A stretch of DNA of 64,000 bases from Plasmodium relictum (lineage: Eukaryota > Apicomplexa > Aconoidasida > Haemosporida > Plasmodiidae): contig NC_041690.1 of assembly GCF_900005765.1 (NCBI RefSeq), positions 1,364,001 to 1,428,000 on the forward strand, read 5' to 3'. Shown here piece after piece: positions 1 to 10,600 of this stretch. Positions within the stretch are counted from its first letter, which is position 1. Each line of letters starts with the position of its first letter. The notes beneath the pieces are model-generated. The model was not told the origin of the DNA and did not search any database. It worked only from the letters and a program-made list of their open reading frames with translations. Position numbers and translations under genes: made by a program.

Positions 1-658
1 AGATGTATAAAAGCCTTTCCTAATCAAAAAGGATTTGTTATATCTTCAATAGAAGGAAGGGTTGCTTGGGAATTCTTCGATAATAATCCTTCTGTTCAAT
101 TAAAAAATTATACATTTAGGTGTCATAGAATGAAAACAGATGGAGCAGAAGTTGCTTATCCAATTAACACAATTGATTTTCATCCAATGTAAAAAAATAA
201 TATACTTGCTAAAAAAAAAAATATATCTTATACTTTATTTTAATTTTCTTCTTTTTTCATATATATATTTTTTTTTAAGATATGGGGCATTCTGTACAGG
301 AGGTTCCGATGGAATTATGTGTGTATGGGATGGATATAACAAAAAAAGAATATGGAGAACTCAAAATTTTAAAAACGAGTAATTTTACATTTTATTTATT
401 TTTTCATCTTTATTTACTAATTTCACTTTATATAATTATTTAAATTTTGTTATTTTTTATATCTATTATTTATTTTTTACTTTTTTTTTTTTTTTTTTGT
501 ATAGAATTACAAAAGTAAAATTCAACAACGAAGGTGATGAAATTTGTATTTGTGTTTCATCTTATTTAAAAAATTCAAATAATTCATATAATTCAAATAA
601 TAAAATGAATTCAATAATTATTCGTAAAGTAACTGATAAAGATATTAAGCCAAATTAA
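1..658 (+). CDS. BUB3: BUB3 mitotic checkpoint WD40 protein, 3' part (3 exons visible)
   Basis: BUB3 is a seven-bladed WD40 propeller that recruits BUB1/MAD3-type proteins to unattached kinetochores. The gene enters from the left edge. Exons are 1-188, 280-378 and 505-658, joined at GT..AG introns that keep frame (HP|I; N-E|I). Visible blades include GRVAWEFFDN, the YPINTIDFHP segment, GAFCTGGSDGIMCVWD and KKRIWR. The C-terminus IIIRKVTDKDIKPN matches the conserved BUB3 ending (IRQVTDAETKPK in animals), which separates it from the related RAE1. A short Asn/Ser-rich insert (LKNSNNSYNSNN) sits in the last blade. The stop lies 24 bp from the stop of the convergent ataxin-10-like gene. Confidence 0.9.
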
Positions 659-682
659 CTTAAAGATAAAATAAATGTTTCT

Positions 683-2405
683 TTAAAGCTCTTCAAAATT
701 TTCATTTTCCTTTATATGTTTAATGGCCTAATAATAAAAAAAAAAAAAAAAATTTTTATATCAAATTTATTTTTATTTAGTATATATGTGATTTGACTTA
801 TACGTATAATTTTTAATTTGTGTCTTTTTAAATTATCATACCAAAATAGAATATTCAGGTAAACAAGTATCCTTATCATCTATATACATAAACTTCCTTA
901 GAACATCAATACCTTATTGAAAAAAAAAAAATAAGGTATATGTATATTTTATGTCTTTTTTATTACACATTTCTTGTTTTTTTACTCACATATATATATA
1001 TATATATACAAGTTTATTTAATATAATTAATTTTTTTTTTTGTATATTTACCATTAATTTTCTTCACATAATTTGAAATAATATTATCTGAAGAAAAATT
1101 TGCAACGACACTAATAATATATCTATTTAAAACAAATTTGTGATAAAGAATTTCCTGTTTTTTTATTAAATGATTGTTTCTCATTTTTAATATAGTTTTT
1201 AGATAGGCAAAAATAATGTCAATAAATATTTTTTTTTCTTCACATGTCAAGTAATCCAACTCTTCATATCTATCACTGAATATATTCGATATAAATAAAA
1301 CAAGTTTAAAATTTTCTAATATAAAATTTTTCTTGTAATATATGAACATATCCAAAAACAAAATATTTTTGCTATATAAATCAATATGTGAATTATCAAA
1401 ATTGTCAAAATAATTTATTTCATTAATATAAATTAAATTATTTCTTATTTCTTCAGTTATACTTCTATATAAATTTTGGTATTGAGAAATTTGTTCATTA
1501 TCTAAATTTTTTTCATCTAATATATTATATAAAGTTTCAAGTAGTAATCTAAACATTAACGCAATATATTTTAATAAATAATATTTATTCTCTTTTCGAT
1601 TTGCAATTTTCCATTTTTTTAGTATATTTAAAAACAAAAGATTTTCTTTTAATTTTTCAATATATTTAAAAAAATCTTCATACAATGTCTTCAAATTTTC
1701 AAAAATGCTCAGAAATAATTTATTTTCATAATTTAATGAATTTTCAATAAACACGTAAAAATAATTACAAATATTTATTTGAGTTTTAATTTTTTTCAAA
1801 GAATCAACAACTGACAAAAACAAAAGCAAAGAAAAATCTTTCAATCTACTTAACAATTGATACGTTTTTTTGTTTATTATGAAATTATTCAGGAGCATAA
1901 ATATATTATCTAATTTACTTTTGCTTAATACAATATAATAGAAATAAGAAGGATAAAGAAATTCAAATATTTCTTCATTATTTTGATTGTGAGTTATTAA
2001 ATTAATTAAAAATATTAATTCATATTTATCAATCTCACTAATTAAATCTTCATTTAATTTAACAACAATATTGTTTAAATTTTTATTTAAACTGTCACAT
2101 AATTCTTCATCTAAATTATTTGAAATATTAAAACTTCGTCCTAATAAAAATCTATAAATTTTTTTTTCCGTTATTTTTTTTTGTATTGAGTCATTAAAAG
2201 GTATATAAAAAATAATAATTTTTAATGCTTTTATATAATTAGTTATATTCTCATCATTCTCTTTTTCTATGTCAATTTTATTTTTAAAAATTATTGGTAG
2301 ATAAATTATTTTATCTACTTCATTTTCATCTAATTTTTTTCCTCCATTTCTAAAACTGTAATATTTTTTAATAAGTTCATATTCATCAAATGATTCCAAG
2401 GACAT
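683..2405 (-). CDS. Ataxin-10-like armadillo-type protein (3 exons)
   Basis: Exons on the minus strand: 2405-1052, 912-842 and 727-683, giving 489 residues. The large first exon is a helical, Lys/Asn-rich protein with no obvious domain by eye. Splicing restores a C-terminus running VVANFSSDNIISNYVKKING, then IDVLRKFMYIDD, then LPEYSILAIKHIKENENFEEL. This matches the ataxin-10 homologous region: a 'LANL...n..qd.vre.ggi..iL..c.iDe' helix pair followed by 'REWAIxAIRNLxExNxEN'. Both introns are A/T-rich GT..AG, and frame is kept across them (G|GT and TTG|GCC). The ATG at 2405 gives MSLESFDEY. In animals and yeast ataxin-10 is an armadillo-repeat scaffold; yeast relatives act in cytokinesis. The function here is inferred from a single domain, and the N-terminal part is unrecognised. 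Confidence 0.65.
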
Positions 2406-2763
2406 GATAAATAATTTTATGAAATATCTTCAATGAAAATTTTAACTTTATAATAAATTAATTACCTTTTTTTTTTTTTTTAATTTAATATATTTTTTTT
2501 TTTCCCCCCAACTTTTATTTAATTACATATTATATATATATATATTTATATACATTAATTTGCTTGTAATTTTATATTTTTTTTTTCTTTTTTAATTGTT
2601 GTATTTGTATTAAGATATATTTTTTAAAAACATATTTTTTTATACTCATTCTCTTTTTTAAATATATTCACTTTTTTCTATTTGTGCATTTACTTTTTTA
2701 TTATCAATAAACCTTTTAATTAAATTTTTTTTTTTTTAAACTCTTAAATCATTGCTTTTCAAA
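2406..2763. promoter_or_regulatory. Divergent intergenic region, ataxin-10-like / OXLD1-like
   Basis: 358 bp between two divergent starts, almost pure A/T with poly-T runs and a TA stretch around 2534-2550. It presumably holds both promoters. No recognisable motif can be singled out by eye. Confidence 0.35.
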
Positions 2764-3147
2764 ATGTTTTTCAGAAATAAAAATTCGTTCTTATACAACT
2801 TTAGACATTTTTATAAAAATAAAAATTTTAAAAAAGTATCTTTTTCAAGTAACAAAAAAAAAGACAAAGAAAATATTTCAAAAACAAAAAAATTTGAAGA
2901 AAATTTAGAAGATGAAACAGAACCATCAAATTTATTAGATCCCCCTGATATTAATGATTGGTAAATTATTAAAAAAAAAAAAAAAAAGAATCGTAAAAAG
3001 TTATTGTATACACAAAAAACTATATATATGTAATTTAAAATTTTTATTTTTCTTAAAGCGTTTTTAATTTCTTTTTTAAAACTTTTTTTTCTGTATAAAT
3101 TCAGTTGTAAAAGTGGGTGCGATAATTGTATATTTAGTAATCATTAA
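2764..3147 (+). CDS. Oxidoreductase-like domain (OXLD1-type) small protein, 2 exons
   Basis: Exons 2764-2960 and 3105-3147, 79 residues. Without splicing the frame stops just after DINDW. The donor GTAAAT at 2961 and the acceptor CAG at 3104 give DPPDINDCCKSGCDNCIF. This matches the oxidoreductase-like (OXLD1) motif, in which a Pro/acidic stretch precedes CC-x-SGC-x-x-C. Four Cys are present in the CCxxGCxxC arrangement. The N-terminus (MFFRNKNSFLYNFRHFYKNKNFKK) is basic and free of acidic residues, as expected for a mitochondrial presequence. The first in-frame ATG is at 2764. The family is small and mitochondrial with no settled function. A further 3' exon adding the usual aromatic tail after the last Cys is possible; I see only FSNH and a stop. 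Confidence 0.7.
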
Positions 3148-3404
3148 AAAAATAAAACATAGAAAAAAAATATAACAATAAAATAAAATTATACTTATTT
3201 CATTTAGTACATTATTTATTTATTTTTTTTTTTAATTAATTAGATATATATTATGAGAAATTGGAAAAATTTCAAATATATTTAAAAAGTAAAAGAAAAA
3301 AAACTTAATTGTTTTTATTAAGAAAATTATATATTTTTTTAAACAAAAAAAAAAAAAAAAGAAAAAAAAAGCAAATACAATCAAAAGAAATGAGAAAATA
3401 ACAG

Positions 3405-4657
3405 TCATAGTCCATGCCCTCTTACTCGTGAATATTCGTTTAATAACTTATCCTTCTATATGTGGGGAAAAAATTTTTTTTTTTAATTTATATGATTAGA
3501 CAAAATAATTTTATTGGTATACTTAAAATAAAAAAATAGCTGAATAATAAAAACATACTAATAAATAAATAGAGAGAATAAAGAAATATGTAAATAAAAC
3601 ATATAAATATGATCCTTTACAATTTTTTTTTTTTACCTCTGGATCGTAATCAGGAAATTCTTTAATCAAATCAAAAATGGCATTTCTTGTCTTATCCTTT
3701 AACTCTTGATAAGTCATGTCTGGGGTAGGACGGAATGGTTCTCCAAAGGAAAAATACATAGTTCCTTTATCTAATAATTTAGATTTAACTGGCCATACTT
3801 TATTAGTACCATGTAATGCACATGGTAATATTTCACAATTATTTTCAATTGCAAATCTAAAGAATCCTGATTTAAATAATTGCAATTGCCCAGTTAGTGA
3901 TCTTGTACCTTCCGGAAATACTGCTGTGCCAATATTTAAATCCTGATATTCTCTACATATTTTCATAAGCTTTTCTTTACCTCCAGGTTTGATTGCCCAT
4001 CCCCCTTTTTCTTTTGTAAAATAAATTGGAATGTCTCCCGACAAAAACAAAGACTGTCCAGCAATAGGTATTCTAAATAATGTGCTTTTAAAAACAAATT
4101 TCATTTCCCATGGTAATGTACAAGCAGAAATTATCCAAGGATCTACTGAAGATAAATGATTAATAATTAATAAAGTTCTAGTAGGCTTATAATTTTCCTT
4201 ACATCTTCTTATTACCCTTATTTTCCAAAACGGGTTCAATGGAGAACATACTACAGTAAAAAAAAAAAAAAAAATTCATATATACATTATATATTATGTC
4301 GTTAGAATAAAAAAAATTTATTCAAATACTTTTTTTGTTTTTCCCCTTTTTTTTATTGATGTACAAATATATAAATAATTAATTCAAACAATTTTGTATT
4401 AATTTTTTTATTGAATATATCTTCTATTTTTTTTTTTATTTACCAAAATAGCAGCAATATTTAAAACAAGCTCCCAGTATTAATAATCGAGCTCTTTTGC
4501 TATATAAAAATAATGGGAAAAATAATACACAAGCTATTAGTTGAGAACTTAATGATATTACTAATGATATTAGTATTAACGAAAAAATATAAAAAGATAT
4601 AAATACTCTAAGATAAAAATTAGTATTCTGTTCTTTTTTTTTTTTTTCCTTTTCCAT
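3405..4657 (-). CDS. 1-acyl-sn-glycerol-3-phosphate acyltransferase (LPAAT/PlsC), 3 exons
   Basis: Makes phosphatidic acid from lysophosphatidic acid and acyl-CoA in membrane lipid synthesis. Exons 4657-4444, 4250-3637 and 3455-3405 give 292 residues. Exon 1 carries a Lys/Glu-rich start and a long hydrophobic membrane segment (about residues 17-55). Exon 2 carries the family blocks in order: NHLSSVDPW (NHx4D catalytic motif), the KFVFKSTLF/GDIPIYF region, FPEGTRS (block III, phosphate binding) and ILPCALHGT (block IV). Exon 3 supplies the tail KDKLLNEYSRVRGHGL. The 4443 GTAAAT donor and TAG acceptors keep frame. Read without splicing, the second exon would run into a spurious hydrophobic end. 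Length is normal for the family. Location (ER or apicoplast) cannot be decided from sequence. Confidence 0.9.
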
Positions 4658-5979
4658 TTTTCTTCAAAAAAAAATTTAAGTTAGTACAATTCCAACTTTA
4701 TAATAATATTTAAGCACAAGTAGAGTAGAGAAATGTATTATAATCCACTTAAAAGTTTACAATAAACCTAAATAAAAAGTTTCAACTGGAATAATCAAAT
4801 ATATGTCATATAAGAAAGGATAAAAATGCATTAAATAAGATTAAAAAAATAAGGATAAAAAAAAAAAAAAAAGGAAATAATGAATATTTGCTATAAATAA
4901 TTTTAAAAGAAAAAAGTTAAAAATTACACTTAACAATATCATGTAATTGCTTTTGTAGGCGTTAACAAAGAAAAAAAATTGTATAAATATTTGAATTAAA
5001 CATTTTAACTTAAAATATATTTTTTTCAATTAAAAAAATATATATTAAATAAAATCATACTAATAAAAAATTCATAAAATTGTAAAATATATTTATGTAT
5101 GTTTAATAAAAAAAAAATTATCTTAATTTTTTTTCGGCAACAATACTATGAAAAGGAAAATGATTATATATTTTTTAGATATCCTCTCCTTTTTAACTAA
5201 AAGATTTTAAGCATAAGTACAAAACGTTGAAAAAACATCACAAATTTAGCAAAGAATATATTTATGTGATTTTGAAGAAGTATTTAATATATCAATAAAA
5301 AGTCTTAACAATTTATATATATGCCAAAAAAAAAGAAAAAAAAAATCATCGAATGTGTAAGATTTCATATTTTATTTTTTTTTTTAACAGAACATTCTTA
5401 GTTTAAAGAATTATATAGTTCCTTTTTTTCTTCTTTTAGTGTATATATATAATTACATAAAAAAGGTGTTATTTTTATTTTATATTAATGAATATATAGA
5501 AATTTTTATACATTTAATTAAAAAAGAAAAAAAAAAAAAGAGATAAATTTTAAAAAATTATGTGTTTCCCATATTTAATTCTAATTAAATAAATTTGTAA
5601 GATATCAAGATATTTTTTTGTAATTTTTTTTGAAATTTAATAAAAAAAAAAAAAATTTAAAGAAATATTTTATTAATATTAAGAATTTTTCTTATTAAAG
5701 TGTTAAATTTAAATTTAAATAAAATATGTCAATAAAATTATATTGTTTATTATATTTTATAGCATAAGTAACTAATATATAATAAGCTTAATAATAAATT
5801 ATAAACTTTATACATGAAATTTTTTTATTCTCAATGCGCATTTTTATAATTGTTTAAAACATAAGCAACTTTACGTTTTCCCACTCTTTTTAATATTTTC
5901 AGTTCTGAGACAAAAAAAAAAAAAAAAAAAAAGCAAAAAAATGAGTATAAGGATATATATACAAGTATGCGTAATTTTT
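4658..5979. other. Intergenic region between LPAAT and the EF-hand gene
   Basis: 1.3 kb, extremely A/T-rich, containing the LPAAT promoter and the 3' UTR of the EF-hand gene. Poly-A/poly-T runs are frequent. A slightly more complex island lies at about 5140-5300, with no open frame on either strand and no recognisable RNA fold. Nothing else seen. Confidence 0.4.
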
Positions 5980-7010
5980 TTACCTAAATTTATGAATTCT
6001 TTTTTTCTCATTTTCTAAATATTCTTTTAAATAAATTTGCTTTTCAACCCCTGAGTCATCTTCATATTTATCACCAAAAATTTCTTGAACTTCTAAATCC
6101 ATTTTTTCTCTACCAAAACGTACATATAAAATTTGTAATGTTTTTTCAACAGTTATATATCCATTCATTTCATAATCAAACATAAAAAACTGAATAATAT
6201 TATATAAATCACTTGGGATCTGTTTTTTTTTATCATTAACACATCTTAAATATAAAAAATAAATTTCATCATAATCTAAACAGTTATCCATATTATCATC
6301 AAATTCCCATATCATTCTTTCTACTTCACTCTAATAAAAAAAAAAAAAAAAAAAATGACTTATTAGTATATATTGGATAATTAGTAAAATTAGGTATAGT
6401 AAAAATGTACGATGTTATAAAAACATATAAAAAGAACTTTAAGTATAATGAAGTTAATAATTTTTTTACTAATTAAAAAAAATAAATAAATATATTTGTT
6501 TATATAACTTTAATTAATATATTTAAATTTTATACATACAAAATTATAAATAGACTATTATATTACTCCATTATATGTCATTTTATTTTATTAATTTTCT
6601 TGACTTGTAAGTAGCAAAAAAAATTTTGCATTAACTTAATACTCTACATAATAAAAGAAAATACATACTTTTTTCTTTAAAATTAAATGCTAATTATTAT
6701 AAATACAATAATATAAATAATATACTCATATACTTAATTACAAAAGTAAATAATTTATAAATGTAACCTTCGAAATTTTGTAATTATACTTGTGCAAAAT
6801 ATCATGTAGATTGCAAACTGAAATTTTCCCTGTATTATCTTTATCCATCATCTTAAAAACTCTTTGCAAATTTTTTTTTTCTGTATTAGAAATATTTTTT
6901 AAGTTTTTTATGTCTAATGGTGCTATATATCCATTTCCACATATATAAAAATTTGGATTCTTTTCATTATTTAATTTCTCAATTACTGGTATATATGGTT
7001 TTTCATTCAT
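5980..7010 (-). CDS. EF-hand protein (2 exons), candidate axonemal calcium-binding protein
   Basis: Exons 7010-6768 and 6330-5980 give 197 residues; the donor is GTTACA and the acceptor TTAG. The join reads NYKISK|SEVERMIWEFDDN. Three EF-hand loops are visible. DKDNTGKISVCN has Asn at position 12. DDNMDNCLDYDE is the only canonical one, with acidic positions 1, 5 and 9 and Glu at 12. DYEMNGYITVEK has Lys at 12. So probably only the middle loop binds calcium well. The MIWEFDDNMD...DYDEI and QILYVRFGREK segments recall a family of EF-hand proteins found in flagellated protists; I cannot name it with certainty. The gene is divergent from HYDIN across 599 bp, which would suit co-expression in male gametocytes (inference). 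Confidence 0.8.
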
Positions 7011-7609
7011 TTTTTTTTTCTTTTCTTTTTAATATCTAAATAAATATTTTTCTTTTTACATATTTTTATTATAATAATAGAAAACTTCAGAATATTAAAC
7101 ATATAAAAAACTTAATAGGTTCAGTGTGCAAAAAAAAAAAAAAAAAAGTAAAATAAAAATAAAAATAAAAGTAAAAATAAAAATAAAATATAAAAAAGAA
7201 AGCGAAATCAGAAAATAAAAATAAATATTAAGTATATTCGCAGTTATTGTATTCTACCTTAGAAAAAAAAAATAAAATAGAAAAATAAATAGAAGCATAC
7301 AAATAAATAAAAAACTACCTTATAATAATAATTTTTATTTTTTCTTTTATTATTAATTATTTTATTTTCTTATTTTTTTAAAAGAATATTTCCATTAAAA
7401 ATATTTTTCAACATAGTTAAAAAACGACATAATTATTATATATAAATATATCTATGTAGCAATAAATATGCATGTACATAATCAGTTCTTTTCTTCTACA
7501 AAATGCGCGATATATTAAAACTAAAATATGATACACAATTTTACTAATTAAAATTATCATATCTTAATTTTATTTTTTTTTTATTTAAATTAACATTATT
7601 GTCTTTAAA
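7011..7609. promoter_or_regulatory. Divergent promoter region, EF-hand gene / HYDIN
   Basis: 599 bp shared upstream region. It contains an imperfect AAAATA tandem repeat around 7148-7190 and poly-A runs. No specific factor-binding site is identifiable by eye. Confidence 0.4.
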
Positions 7610-10600
7610 ATGGATAATTTTAAAATCAATAAAGTTAATAGAAATAAGATAGATACAAATCAAGATTATGAAAATGATACTAAATTTAATATTGAAACGG
7701 AAAATTTTTATTTTTTGAAACCTAAAGAATTTATTAAAGATAGAGAAAAAATTTTAAAAGAATTTATAAAAAAAAAAAATGACCACATAATAAAAAAGAA
7801 TATTTTGAAAACTAATATTTCAAGCGTTTATTTTCAGGCTACTCCAAATATAGTCATCTTCACTTCTTATGTTCCATTTAAAAAATACGAGAGTTTAGTG
7901 TATTTAAAGTAATTTTTTTTTTGTTTTTAGCATTTTATCATAAATAAATAAAACATAAATATACATTTAAAACGAATATACATATCTTTTTTTCTTAATA
8001 AAATTCTTAATAAAAAATTATATCATTTTCTATAGAAATATTGATGTGAATGCAAGAAACCTAAAGTTGGAAATAGAAGATAATCAAATCTTTAAAATAA
8101 ACTATATATCTGATATAAAAAAAAAGGTAAAAAATGTCAATGATTCAATTTTTTTTTTTCCTTTATATATCTTCTCATTATTAACTGAAATTTTCAGGTA
8201 GCACCTGGAATGCTATTTAGTTTTAAAGTTTGAAAAAAAAAAAAAAAAAGACTATAATTTTATAAAAAAAAAATTATTAAGTTTATATGATTTAATAGAA
8301 AAAAAGAAAATTTTATATTTTTATGAATAAAAAAAAAGGAATAATTTAATAAATATACTATTTCTTAAAGAGACTCATATAAAAATACTTTTATAAAATT
8401 ATGATTGTTTTACTTTCAGATTGAATTTTATCCTCAATCATGTGTAAACTATGAATATGATCTTGAGATTTATTCAGATGTACATATTATATATAAAAAT
8501 ATATGTATATAAATTTTCTTTTATGTGTATTATAATTAAAAATTATATTTTAAAAATTTTGTATCTTCAATATGTTATCTTATAAAATCACGTAAATATA
8601 TAATTAATTTAAAAAAATTTTATTTTATTTTATGAATAGAATAAATCTTTTACTTTACCAATACGATGTATAAATAATGAAATTGCATTAGATGTGCAAG
8701 ATGAAATATATATAGATGAAACACCCATATATATGAAAAATGAAAAAAGCATAACAATAAAAAATATAGGGAAATATGAAAGTAAATTTCAAGTAACATT
8801 AAATCCTCCTTTTTATATTAATTCTTCTATTCATACACTTGAGGCAGGGGAAATAATAGAAGTTAGAATATTTGAAAAAATGAAAAACAAAATAATGTTC
8901 TTTTATTTCTTTTATATATATATATACATATATAATATCTTGTTTTTCTTGAAATATTGACATTTTTTTTTTCTCTTTTTTATTAGTTAAAGGTTATGTT
9001 TCTACCAATGGAGGAAAAAATTTATGAAGATTATATGATAATAAATTATGAAAACGTAATTATTAGAATATATAAAAAATTTATGAAAATAAAATAAATT
9101 ATCTAAAGTATACATATAAAATGTTATAATTTATTAGGGAATAAGCACTTACACAAAAATAAAAAGTAAAGGAATTGTAGCTAATGTCTTTATAAAAGAT
9201 AAAGAGATTTTTGTTGATGATATTTACATAAATAAATCTAAAGAAATAAGCATTTTTATAAAAAACTTATCCTTTTTTTTATTGACATATAATATAATAA
9301 AATATGAAGTCTACGAATATAAATATGTATGAAAAAAATATATAAATTATTCCTTTTGTATATATATATATCAAAATCATATAAAATTTTACAGTTTCCT
9401 TTTTATTTTTATATATAATTATACAATTTCATTATCTTTAATTTTATTTAAAGGATAATTCCTCAATAAGTATAAGAAATTCTAAATTTAGAGAAGAAAA
9501 TAAAATTATTGAAGAAACCTTTATTACTGAGAGTGAACTATCAGATAAATATATAATTGAAAACCAGATATATAGAAATGAAGAACATTCTAAATATACT
9601 ACTGAGGATAAAAGTTACAGCGAAGAGAATGAAGATGATGAATTAACTGATAATGAAATAATCAAAAATAAGCTGATTGAAGAATACATAGATAAAACGA
9701 GAGAAAATATATATGAAGATAATGAAATATATAATCTTAAAAATTCTACCATTAATTACGAATCTTCTAATGATTCATTTAATGAACATTATTATAAAAA
9801 AAAAAGAAAAAAATTAATTAGTATCTATCCAAAATTCAAGAAATTATACAACGATAATGACACAATTATAACGGTTAAAGTTAATCCTTATTTTGCATCA
9901 TTTTTTAAAATTGTATTATTTTTATTTATAAAAGGATACAAAAAAAAAGAAGAAATAGTCATTTATTTAAAAAGTATAACACCTGAAATTATTATTTCAA
10001 ATAATATACAAAAAATTGATAGTATTCTTATAAATACATACAAAAAATTATCTTTTGAACTTATAAATAATAGCAAAATTGATACTTCCATAAAAATAAA
10101 AAAAATCGAAGATGAAAATAATGAATTTAAAATTGAACACAGTAAAATTATTTTACCCGGAAAATCTCAGAAAATATTTGAAATAATGTATATCCCAAAA
10201 ATAAGTGGAATTTTTGAAAAAACTTTTATAATTCATCAAAAATACACTAATGTTAAAAAAGAATTTAAAATAATAAGTAATTGCATACTTCCAGAAATTT
10301 TATTTAACATAGAAAATATTAATTTTAACAAAGTATCACATAGTTTTAAATATGAAAAAATATTTTATATTACTAATAATTCAGATTTAACTTTAAATTA
10401 TGCATTCAAAGTTTGTAACGAATTGAAAGATGAAATCAAAATTTTGAAACAACGTGGTGAATTATGCAAATATGAAAAAGAAGAAATTCAGTTATTATTT
10501 TTTCCTAAAAAAGTTAAAAATTATATTTATAACATTGAATTTTTATTAGATGAAATTAAAACATATAAAAAGATTCTACCTTTTCATGCTATTTGCGAGG

